Assembly (NCBI GenBank): GCA_021324825.1
Contig: JAJPII010000039.1
Span: forward strand, 1 to 64,000
Source of the DNA: Spartobacteria bacterium
GTDB lineage: Bacteria > Verrucomicrobiota > Verrucomicrobiia > Chthoniobacterales > Chthoniobacteraceae
Length of the DNA: 64,000 nucleotides
Direction of reading: 5' to 3'
The notes beneath the pieces were generated by a model that saw only the letters and a list, made by a program, of their open reading frames with translations, had not been told where the DNA came from and searched no databases. This document shows positions 17,363 through 23,853 of this stretch, piece after piece (the first letter of the stretch is position 1; every line of letters begins with the position of its first letter). The position numbers were made by a program, and so were the translations under genes.

Positions 17363-18397
17363 TTAGATTTTCTCTGCGACGCGCAGTTTCGCGCTGCGCG
17401 AACGGGGGTTTCTCGATTGCTCGCCGTCGCTCGCGAGCACGGGCTTGCGGGTGACGAGTTTGAAAATGAGATCGGGGTTCGGGCGCGCCTCCGGCCATTC
17501 CGGGCGGTCGATGACGAGGGCGCTGCGCGACTTGAAGAAGTTCTTCACGATACGGTCCTCCAGCGAGTGGAACGTGATGACCGCCAACCTGCCGCCCGGC
17601 TTCAACCTCGCCGCGAACTGCCCCAGCCCCTCAGCCAGCGCCTCGAGTTCGCGATTCACCGCGATCCTCAACGCCTGGAAAACGCGCGTGGCGGGATGGA
17701 GCTTCCCGTGGCGGCCAACCGCCCGTTCGACCGTCGCCGCCAGTTCAAACGTCTCCCTGAAAGGATGGACGCACCGTTCCCGTATTATATAGGCGGCGAT
17801 GCGGCGCGCCGCCGGCTCCTCCCCGAAGTTGCGGAAGATCGCCTCGAGTTGCGCGCCGCTGGCATTGTTTACGAGATCGGCCGCGGTCACGGGGCACAGC
17901 GGGTCCATCCTCATGTCGAGGGGGCCGTTGCGCTGGAAGCTGAAGCCGCGCTCCGGCGCGTCGAGCTGGCGCGAGGAGACGCCCAGATCGAGCAGCGCGC
18001 CGTCCAGCGATCCCGCGCCCAGGCGGCGGAGAACGTCCTCCACGTCGCGGAAATTCGCGTGAACCAGTTCCAGCCGGCCGCTCCATTCCTTCAACCGGCC
18101 GGCCGCGAAGGCCAGCGCCTCCGTATCCTGGTCGAGCCCGATGACGCTCGCCCCCCCTTCCAGGAGCGCGCCGCTATGGCCGCCGCCCCCGAGCGTGCCG
18201 TCCACAAAAAGCTTGCCCGGCGCCGGCGCGAGAAGCTCCACCGTCTCGCGCAGCAACACCGGCTCGTGGTATTCCCCGCCTTCCCCCGAAACCGGGCGCC
18301 GGCGGGTTACATCCTCGGGCGCATCCTTTCCCCATCCGCCCGCCATGAAGACCGCGGCCGGCGCATCGAGCACTGCTGCATTCGTTTGTTCCATCAT
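17363..18397 (-). CDS. rsmH: 16S rRNA (cytosine1402-N4)-methyltransferase RsmH
   Basis: SAM-dependent enzyme formerly called MraW; 344 residues. After an unusual 40-residue N-terminal extension come HEPVLLRETVELL, VDGTLGGGGHSGALL (SAM loop), GLDQDTEAL, DGALLDLGVSSRQLD and ITFHSLEDRIVKNFF, all standard. ATG codons at 18397 and 18394 are both possible; the frame has a further Met within the extension (residue 18), so the true N terminus may be shorter. It follows mraZ by four bases. Confidence 0.96.
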   Translation of the reverse strand: MMEQTNAAVLDAPAAVFMAGGWGKDAPEDVTRRRPVSGEGGEYHEPVLLRETVELLAPAPGKLFVDGTLGGGGHSGALLEGGASVIGLDQDTEALAFAAGRLKEWSGRLELVHANFRDVEDVLRRLGAGSLDGALLDLGVSSRQLDAPERGFSFQRNGPLDMRMDPLCPVTAADLVNNASGAQLEAIFRNFGEEPAARRIAAYIIRERCVHPFRETFELAATVERAVGRHGKLHPATRVFQALRIAVNRELEALAEGLGQFAARLKPGGRLAVITFHSLEDRIVKNFFKSRSALVIDRPEWPEARPNPDLIFKLVTRKPVLASDGEQSRNPRSRSAKLRVAEKI

Positions 18398-18401
18398 AGT
18401 T

Positions 18402-18872
18402 CTACCAGATGCCGATCATTTCTCCGACTTCCTTGTAAGTGTCCGCCGCCGCCGCCGCCGACTCCGCGTAGCGCCCGGGGTTCCAGATTTCAAAACGCCC
18501 GTGGACGCCGTTCATCATCACCTCGCCGCTCAACCCCACGTCGCGGCAATTCTCCTCGGACAACAGGAGCCGCCCCTGGCGGTCCAGCACGCAGTTCCGC
18601 GCCTTGCCATAAAAATTGCGCAGGAAGACGCGCGCCTTGGCTCGGGGAATCTCCGGGTTGGAGTTCACGTCATTGCGGGCTGCGTTGAATTCATCCGGCG
18701 GCATCACGATCAAAAAACGGTTGCCGAACTCCGGCACGACAAAGAACTCATCGAGCTGGTCCTCGCCGGGTTTCCTCCACGCGGAAGGGATCGTGACGCG
18801 ATTCTTGTTATCGAGAGCATGGAGATATTCCCCCGCGAAAGTGATCGGCTTGACTGGAGACTCGGCAGGCAT
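18402..18872 (-). CDS. mraZ: Transcriptional regulator MraZ
   Basis: First gene of the dcw cluster; 156 residues with two SpoVT/AbrB-type domains. The N-terminal copy has FAGEYLHALDNKNRVTIPSAW and the C-terminal copy DRQGRLLLSEENC followed by GVHGRFEIWNP. MraZ is a DNA-binding regulator of its own operon in other bacteria, and the upstream region here carries a row of its TGGG-type boxes. No good Shine-Dalgarno sequence is seen before the ATG at 18872. Confidence 0.95.
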   Translation of the reverse strand: MPAESPVKPITFAGEYLHALDNKNRVTIPSAWRKPGEDQLDEFFVVPEFGNRFLIVMPPDEFNAARNDVNSNPEIPRAKARVFLRNFYGKARNCVLDRQGRLLLSEENCRDVGLSGEVMMNGVHGRFEIWNPGRYAESAAAAADTYKEVGEMIGIW

Positions 18873-18897
18873 CGGCGGTGGTGAGAAAGGACTTTTT

Positions 18898-18932
18898 CCC
18901 CACTACTACCCATTTTGAACCAAAACGCCCCA
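18898..18932 (-). promoter_or_regulatory. MraZ-box operator: four TGGG-type repeats at 10-bp period
   Basis: Read on the minus strand, pentamers TGGGG (18932-18928), TGGTT (18922-18918), TGGGT (18912-18908) and TGGGG (18902-18898) recur exactly every 10 bp with 5-bp spacers. The known MraZ binding site is direct TGGGN repeats separated by 5 bp. Three copies match and one is degenerate. The array lies 26-60 bp upstream of mraZ and overlaps the predicted promoter, which fits autorepression of the dcw operon. Confidence 0.75.
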
Positions 18933-18942
18933 CCGGCGTCAA
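18912..18942 (-). promoter_or_regulatory. Candidate sigma70-type promoter of the dcw cluster
   Basis: Minus-strand TTGACG (18942-18937) is followed 19 bp later by CAAAAT (18917-18912). The -35 is good and the -10 is 4/6 with a long spacer, so strength is doubtful. MraZ boxes lie across and just downstream of it. No other promoter-like pair is apparent before mraZ. Confidence 0.4.
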
Positions 18943-19028
18943 CAATTTATTCTCAGTTTCTGAACAATTCCTCTTGAAACGCAGCGTTGCATCCCAGCCA
19001 GGCGCCGCGTACCCTCGGCGCCGGACGG

Positions 19029-21326
19029 ATGAAAATTCGTTTCTGGCTGCGCCTTTTTTTCTATCCGCTCTTCGCAGCCGCGATTGTCGCCGTTCTCATG
19101 ACGTGCTGGGCGGTGAACAATCTCGCCGATATCGCCGTCTGGCTCGCGATGCGTTCGCTGCCGGGTTTTTCCCTTTGCATAGGAAAAGCCGAATTGGCCG
19201 GGATCACGCGGATCAATCTCGCGGGCGTCGAACTGCGGCGCCGCAAACAACCCGTGCTGACAGTGTCCTCGGCTTCCGCGAGTTACTCGCTCGCCGACTT
19301 GTGGCACAGGCATATAGAGCGCGTGGAGGTGGACGGCCCCCGGCTGGCCGTCGATGACGCCTGCCTTGCGGCCCTGCCTCCCAAACCCCGGAAACCGGCG
19401 GACTCAAGGACGGCCTGGCGGGTGGACAACCTTTCCGTTCGCGGAGGGAGCGGCGAGGTCGATCTCCGCGGGCTGCCAAAGGTCCGCTTCGACTACGCGG
19501 CGGAATTTCTCCAGGGAATGGAGTCCTCCAGGGCGACGCAGAGGATCGAGGTGAGAAACATCCGCGTCACGAGCCGCGCGGACGAACCGGAGACGCTCGC
19601 GGAGGCGAAGGCGCTCACCGTCCTCTTCACGCCGGACCAACTGGCGCAACAACGGCTCCAGGAAGTCATCCTCGACTCGCCCTCCATCCATTTGCGGCCC
19701 GCCCTGCTGGCGGCGGTTCCAGCGTCATCGGGCGCGCCTTCCTCGCCGTTGGGCTGGCAGGCGGGCCGGCTCACGATAAACAACGGCGAGGTTTTCACGG
19801 AAGGCATAGGCCCGTCCGCGCCCAACGCCTCGGCGAAATTCGCGATGGACGCCTCCGACTTCGCCCTCGCCGGCGAGAAGATCCATACCGCCCAGCTTTG
19901 GGACATCCGCGCGGCTCCCGCCTCCGATCCCCTGCACCCGATCCTGATTCTGGATTCGGCGGCAATCGGCTTCTCCCTGGCCGGACTGGGCCGGAACGAG
20001 GTGGCAAGCCTGGACGCCACCGGGCTCTGGGTCAGCGCCGGGCGCGGCCTCCGTTCCTTCGCCGCGGCGCCGGATACCCGGAACAATCCGCCGCCGCGGC
20101 CCTGGAAGGTGCTCGACCTCTCGCTCGAAAGCGGCAGCATCGTCGTGCCGGAGATCGGCCCCGGCGTTCCCACCCTTACGCTCAACGTAAAGACGCATCT
20201 GACCGGCGTCGCGTTGTCGGCGGACACGGCCTTCGCCAGCCAGGAACTCCAGAGCGTCGAGCTGTCCAACATCGTCATCCGCTCGCCCCTGGACGCCTTC
20301 GTTCCCGTCCTCGACCTGAAAACGGTGTTCGTTCGCTTCTCCCTCGCCGCGCTTCTCCGCGGCGAAATCCAGGACGTAAGCATCCTCAACCCGCAAATCT
20401 TCGTCGGCGAAGACCTCTTCTGGTATGCCGACACCCTCAAGGAACAGCACTCCCGGCCTTCCGGCGCGGCGCCCGGTCTGCACTGGATCGTGAAAAACGT
20501 GGGCGCCGACTTCGGCCAGATCATCATAGCCAACGGCGGGAAAAGCCGGGCGACCCTGCCGCTCAGCTTTTCGTGGAGGGCGCGGAACGTCGACTTCGAC
20601 AACCTCGACGACCTCCAGTTGAAACTCAAGCTGGACATCCAGGAAGGGAACTACGAATTCCCCTCCTACCAGCTAACCCTGAAAAACCTCTCGGGAAAAA
20701 TAGAGTTCGGCCTGCCCGCGGAAGCGCATCAGGACAACCTCGTCCACACCCTTCAGGTCGGAGGGGTGCGCTGGCAGCGATTCGCCGCGGGCGCTTCCTT
20801 CGTCTCCGTCACCTATGACAAGCAAGGCATCTACGGAGAAGTGGGCGGCGCGGCCTACGGCGGTTACGTCAGCGGAGGGTTCAGCTTCTTCACGCAACCC
20901 GACTCGCCGTGGACGGGGTGGCTCTCCGGCACGAAAGTCAATCTCCGCGGCGTGACGGATGCGCTCGCTCCCCAGTCCTTCCGCATGACCGGCCCCGCCG
21001 ATTTCAAGCTCGAGGTGAACGGGCAGAACCACGTCATCGAGCGCATGAAAGGCAGCTTCTCCATGCGCAAACCCGGCAAGCTCAAGATAACCAAAACCGA
21101 CGACCTCCTCGCCCAGTTGCCTCCCGGGTGGTCGGCATTCAAGACCAGCCTCACCCGCATCGGCCTGGAAACATTGCGAGACTTCGCTTACGACGCGGGA
21201 GAAGGTTCCTTCTGGTTTGCCAGCGACCAAGGCGATATAAAACTCGCCCTTGAAGGCGCCACCGGCTCCCGCAAGATGGAAGCCGTTCTCCATCCTAAAA
21301 AAGAGAACCCGCCTGCCGGAGACTGA
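19029..21326 (+). CDS. YdbH-like AsmA-family intermembrane bridge protein
   Basis: 765 residues from the ATG at 19029; an in-frame TTG at 18987 would add 14 residues before the signal region and is less likely. One N-terminal membrane segment (about 9-35) is followed by a long periplasmic region rich in beta-strand repeats, as in AsmA-like proteins (YdbH, TamB, YhdP) that span the periplasm and carry phospholipid toward the outer membrane. The sequence alone gives only an AsmA-like pattern. The specific YdbH assignment rests on the next gene, two bases downstream, which looks like YnbE joined to YdbL, the E. coli ydbH-ynbE-ydbL order. It is transcribed divergently from mraZ. Confidence 0.6.
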   Translation: MKIRFWLRLFFYPLFAAAIVAVLMTCWAVNNLADIAVWLAMRSLPGFSLCIGKAELAGITRINLAGVELRRRKQPVLTVSSASASYSLADLWHRHIERVEVDGPRLAVDDACLAALPPKPRKPADSRTAWRVDNLSVRGGSGEVDLRGLPKVRFDYAAEFLQGMESSRATQRIEVRNIRVTSRADEPETLAEAKALTVLFTPDQLAQQRLQEVILDSPSIHLRPALLAAVPASSGAPSSPLGWQAGRLTINNGEVFTEGIGPSAPNASAKFAMDASDFALAGEKIHTAQLWDIRAAPASDPLHPILILDSAAIGFSLAGLGRNEVASLDATGLWVSAGRGLRSFAAAPDTRNNPPPRPWKVLDLSLESGSIVVPEIGPGVPTLTLNVKTHLTGVALSADTAFASQELQSVELSNIVIRSPLDAFVPVLDLKTVFVRFSLAALLRGEIQDVSILNPQIFVGEDLFWYADTLKEQHSRPSGAAPGLHWIVKNVGADFGQIIIANGGKSRATLPLSFSWRARNVDFDNLDDLQLKLKLDIQEGNYEFPSYQLTLKNLSGKIEFGLPAEAHQDNLVHTLQVGGVRWQRFAAGASFVSVTYDKQGIYGEVGGAAYGGYVSGGFSFFTQPDSPWTGWLSGTKVNLRGVTDALAPQSFRMTGPADFKLEVNGQNHVIERMKGSFSMRKPGKLKITKTDDLLAQLPPGWSAFKTSLTRIGLETLRDFAYDAGEGSFWFASDQGDIKLALEGATGSRKMEAVLHPKKENPPAGD

Positions 21327-21328
21327 CC

Positions 21329-21856
21329 TTGGAGCGAAAAACAACCATCCTGTTCATCCGCGCCGCCGTGGCAGGCGCCGTCCTTTTGGGCGGCTGCGCC
21401 CTGCCCCCGGTAAGCATCGCCACGCCCCAACCCATCAAGGTAAACATCAACATGAAACTGGACGTCTATCAGCACGGCCAGCCCCTTGTTGAAAAGAAAC
21501 CCGCCGCGCCGGACGTCGAAACGCCGGAAGACATCCAGGATCGCCGCCGTATGCGGCTGGGCGAACTGCAACCGCTGAAAAACTCGCGGCTCATCGGCGA
21601 GAACCATCTCGGCCTGCTAGAAGTGCGCAACCCCGTCGCCGGGGAGTATGGCGACTATGTGCGCGAAACCATCGCGGCGGAAAACAAAGACCGCCAGGCG
21701 CTCATGGAAAATATGGCGAAGGTTCAAAAAATCTCCCTTGCCGACGTGCAGAAACAGCAAGCCGCGACCGCCGTCCACAGCGCCTTCAACGGCGAATGGA
21801 TAGAAACCCAAAAGCCCGGCGGAACCTACGCCTGGACGCAGAAAGGCCAGGAGTAG
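21329..21856 (+). CDS. Lipoprotein with YnbE-like and YdbL-like (DUF1318) parts fused
   Basis: 175 residues starting at a TTG only two bases after the AsmA-like gene. Signal peptide with lipobox LGGC (Cys about 23). Just after it, VSIATPQPIKVNINMKLDVY resembles the short YnbE lipoprotein. From about residue 62 the sequence resembles DUF1318/YdbL: RLGELQPLKNSRLIGENHLGLLEVRN, then an alternating charged helix region and a C-terminal NGEWIETQKPGGTYAW close to the usual GEWI..PGG.W ending. In E. coli these are separate proteins: YnbE is the outer-membrane partner of YdbH and YdbL a periplasmic modulator. A single fused lipoprotein would tether both functions. Homology is judged by eye. Confidence 0.6.
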   Translation: MERKTTILFIRAAVAGAVLLGGCALPPVSIATPQPIKVNINMKLDVYQHGQPLVEKKPAAPDVETPEDIQDRRRMRLGELQPLKNSRLIGENHLGLLEVRNPVAGEYGDYVRETIAAENKDRQALMENMAKVQKISLADVQKQQAATAVHSAFNGEWIETQKPGGTYAWTQKGQE

Positions 21857-21874
21857 CCCCGGGATCAAGGGCCG

Positions 21875-21902
21875 CCTGCCTTCCTGCTCAGGAGCAGGCA
21901 GG
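21875..21902. terminator. Possible bidirectional hairpin terminator
   Basis: CCTGCT-CAGG-AGCAGG (21883-21898) forms a six-pair stem, extended by CCTG (21875-21878) with CAGG (21899-21902) across a bulge. It lies between two convergent genes. There is no clear T-run on either side, so it may be a rho-assisted or merely structural element. Confidence 0.35.
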
Positions 21903-21922
21903 TGTCGACAACCCACGCCATT

Positions 21923-22201
21923 TTATCCGCCTTCCCCGTCGCGCAGGAGCTTCATCCAGCCGGCGGTGTTCGCGGGCAATCTGGAAGCCTCCTGGAACTG
22001 CTTCATAAAGCCGCGCATGGACTTCGCGGTTTTGGTCTCGCGCCGGCGTATGACGCGGATGCGGCATTCGTCGTCGGAAATCCTTTCCCACCTGAGAGGT
22101 TGTCCCGGTTTTAAGCGGAGTTGCCTTCGGAAGGAAGCAGGCATGGAGACCTGACCGCGCTCGGTCAAAGGGACGATCAAGCGCGGATTGAATTTTCCCA
22201 C
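21923..22201 (-). CDS. AbrB/SpoVT-type DNA-binding protein (orphan antitoxin-like)
   Basis: 92 residues from a GTG at 22201. LIVPLTERGQVSMPASFRRQLRLKPGQPLRWE is a typical swapped-hairpin AbrB/MazE domain (residues 8-40), followed by a basic segment and a C-terminal helix region. Such proteins are often antitoxins paired with PIN or MazF toxins; no toxin follows because the next gene downstream is convergent. The GTG is chosen because the only ATG in frame (22144) would remove half of the domain. It is divergent from the thioredoxin-fold gene with 21 bp between them. Confidence 0.6.
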   Translation of the reverse strand: MGKFNPRLIVPLTERGQVSMPASFRRQLRLKPGQPLRWERISDDECRIRVIRRRETKTAKSMRGFMKQFQEASRLPANTAGWMKLLRDGEGG

Positions 22202-22222
22202 GCGGGCGCTTAGTGTTCCCCC

Positions 22223-22774
22223 ATGGCCCTCTCTTCCAGCATGCTTCCCCTCGGAACCAAAGCCCCTTCCTTCCGCTTGCCGGACGTAGTGTCGGGACGG
22301 ACGGTCTCCCTGGAGGATTTCGCGGATGGGAAGGCGCTGCTGGTGATGTTCATCTGCCGCCATTGCCCCTACGTCGTGCATGTGCGGGCGGAGCTTGCGC
22401 GGCTCGGGAAAGACTATGGCGGCAAGGGGCTGGGCGTCGTGGCGATCAGTTCCAACGACGCCTCCAACTACCCCGACGACGCGCCCGGCCCGCTCGCGGA
22501 GATGGCTCGCGAAGCGGGGTTCGCCTTCCCGCTCTGCTACGATGAAAGCCAGGACGCGGCAAGGGCTTACGACGCGGCTTGCACGCCGGACTTCTTTCTT
22601 TTCGACGGCGCGCAGCGGCTGGTTTACCGGGGGCAGTTGGATGACAGCCGCCCGAACAAGGGGCAGGCCACGGGCGCCGATCTGCGGGCCGCGATAGACG
22701 CCGTGCTGGCGGGCAAACCGGTTTCCGCGGATCAAAAACCGAGCGTGGGCTGCGGGATAAAGTGGAAGCGGTAG
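22223..22774 (+). CDS. Thioredoxin-fold (AhpC/TSA-type) protein with CRHCPYV motif
   Basis: 183 residues. GTKAPSFRLPDVVSGRTVSLEDF is the peroxiredoxin-like N terminus and FICRHCPYVVHVRAEL carries a CxxC-P redox motif as found in a widespread family of cytoplasmic thioredoxin-like proteins; TPDFFLFD holds the cis-Pro loop. It probably handles thiol redox or peroxide chemistry, but no substrate can be named. Its end overlaps the radical SAM gene by 13 bp. Confidence 0.75.
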   Translation: MALSSSMLPLGTKAPSFRLPDVVSGRTVSLEDFADGKALLVMFICRHCPYVVHVRAELARLGKDYGGKGLGVVAISSNDASNYPDDAPGPLAEMAREAGFAFPLCYDESQDAARAYDAACTPDFFLFDGAQRLVYRGQLDDSRPNKGQATGADLRAAIDAVLAGKPVSADQKPSVGCGIKWKR

Positions 22775-23853
22775 GGCGGGATGGCCGGGGCGCGGCGGGC
22801 AACCCGAAGAACCGCTTCGAGAAGCTGGAATACGTCGACGACCCGGATTGCGAGCGGGAGGAAGCCGGGCCGCGCACGCAGTTCCTGCGGGATGACAGCC
22901 GCTCGATCATCACCCGCAACGACAGCCCGGACGTGGGCTTCGCGTTCAGCCTGAACCCGTACCGCGGCTGCGAACACGGCTGCGCGTACTGCTTCGCCCG
23001 CCCGACGCACGAATATCTCGGCTTTTCCGCCGGGCTGGATTTCGAGACGAAGATCGTGGTGAAGGAAAACGCGCCGGAGTTGCTGCGCGCGGAGCTTTCC
23101 TCGGGCCGTTGGAAGCCGCAGGCGCTGGCCATGAGCACCGTGACCGATTGCTACCAGCCCGCGGAACGCCGTCTCGGCCTGACGCGCCGCTGTCTCGAAG
23201 TGCTGGCGGAGTTCCGGAACCCGGTCGGGATCATCACGAAGAATCATCTCGTGACGCGGGACATCGACCTTCTGCGCCTCCTGGCGGAAAGCGAAGCGGC
23301 CTCGGTGGCGGTGTCGGTGACGACGCTGGACGCCGAACTCGCGAAACGGCTGGAGCCTCGCGCTTCGCCTCCCGCCCGCCGCCTCGCAGCGGTGGAAGAA
23401 CTGACGCAAGCGGGCATTCCCGTTCATGTTTTGATGGCGCCGGTCATCCCCGGCCTGACGGATCATGAAATGCCCGCCTTGCTTTCGGCTGCCGCGCGCG
23501 CGGGGGCGCAAGGCGCCGGTTATGTCCCGTTGCGGCTGCCGTGGGCGGTCGCGCCTCTCTTTGAGGCGTGGCTGGAGCGTTATTTCCCGGAGAAGAAGGA
23601 GAAGGTGCTGGGAAGGATACGGGCGATGCGCGGAGGGAAGCTGAACGACCCCCGTTTCGGCTCGCGGATGCGCGGCGAAGGTTTTTTCGCGGAGCAGATG
23701 GGGGCGTTGTTCGAGGTCTCGCTTCGCAAGGCCGGGCTGGCGAGGAGGCGCACCGGGCTTTCCACCGCCGCTTTCCGGGCGCCGGGCGGGGAACAGCTTT
23801 CCCTCTTCCCCGAGGCCAAAGGAGGGTTGAATACCCATGCCGGGCGGTTCTAG
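22762..23853 (+). CDS. PA0069-family radical SAM protein (SplB-like)
   Basis: 363 residues from a GTG. The radical SAM cluster motif CEHGCAYC appears in NPYRGCEHGCAYCFARPTHEYLGF, with the NRFEKLEYVDD opening and TDCYQPAERRLGLTRRCLEVL block of this family, loosely related to spore photoproduct lyase. The [4Fe-4S] cysteines are intact. The reaction is unknown. It lies in an overlapping run with the thioredoxin-fold gene and the second AsmA-like gene, suggesting co-translation. Confidence 0.8.
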   Translation: MEAVGRDGRGAAGNPKNRFEKLEYVDDPDCEREEAGPRTQFLRDDSRSIITRNDSPDVGFAFSLNPYRGCEHGCAYCFARPTHEYLGFSAGLDFETKIVVKENAPELLRAELSSGRWKPQALAMSTVTDCYQPAERRLGLTRRCLEVLAEFRNPVGIITKNHLVTRDIDLLRLLAESEAASVAVSVTTLDAELAKRLEPRASPPARRLAAVEELTQAGIPVHVLMAPVIPGLTDHEMPALLSAAARAGAQGAGYVPLRLPWAVAPLFEAWLERYFPEKKEKVLGRIRAMRGGKLNDPRFGSRMRGEGFFAEQMGALFEVSLRKAGLARRRTGLSTAAFRAPGGEQLSLFPEAKGGLNTHAGRF

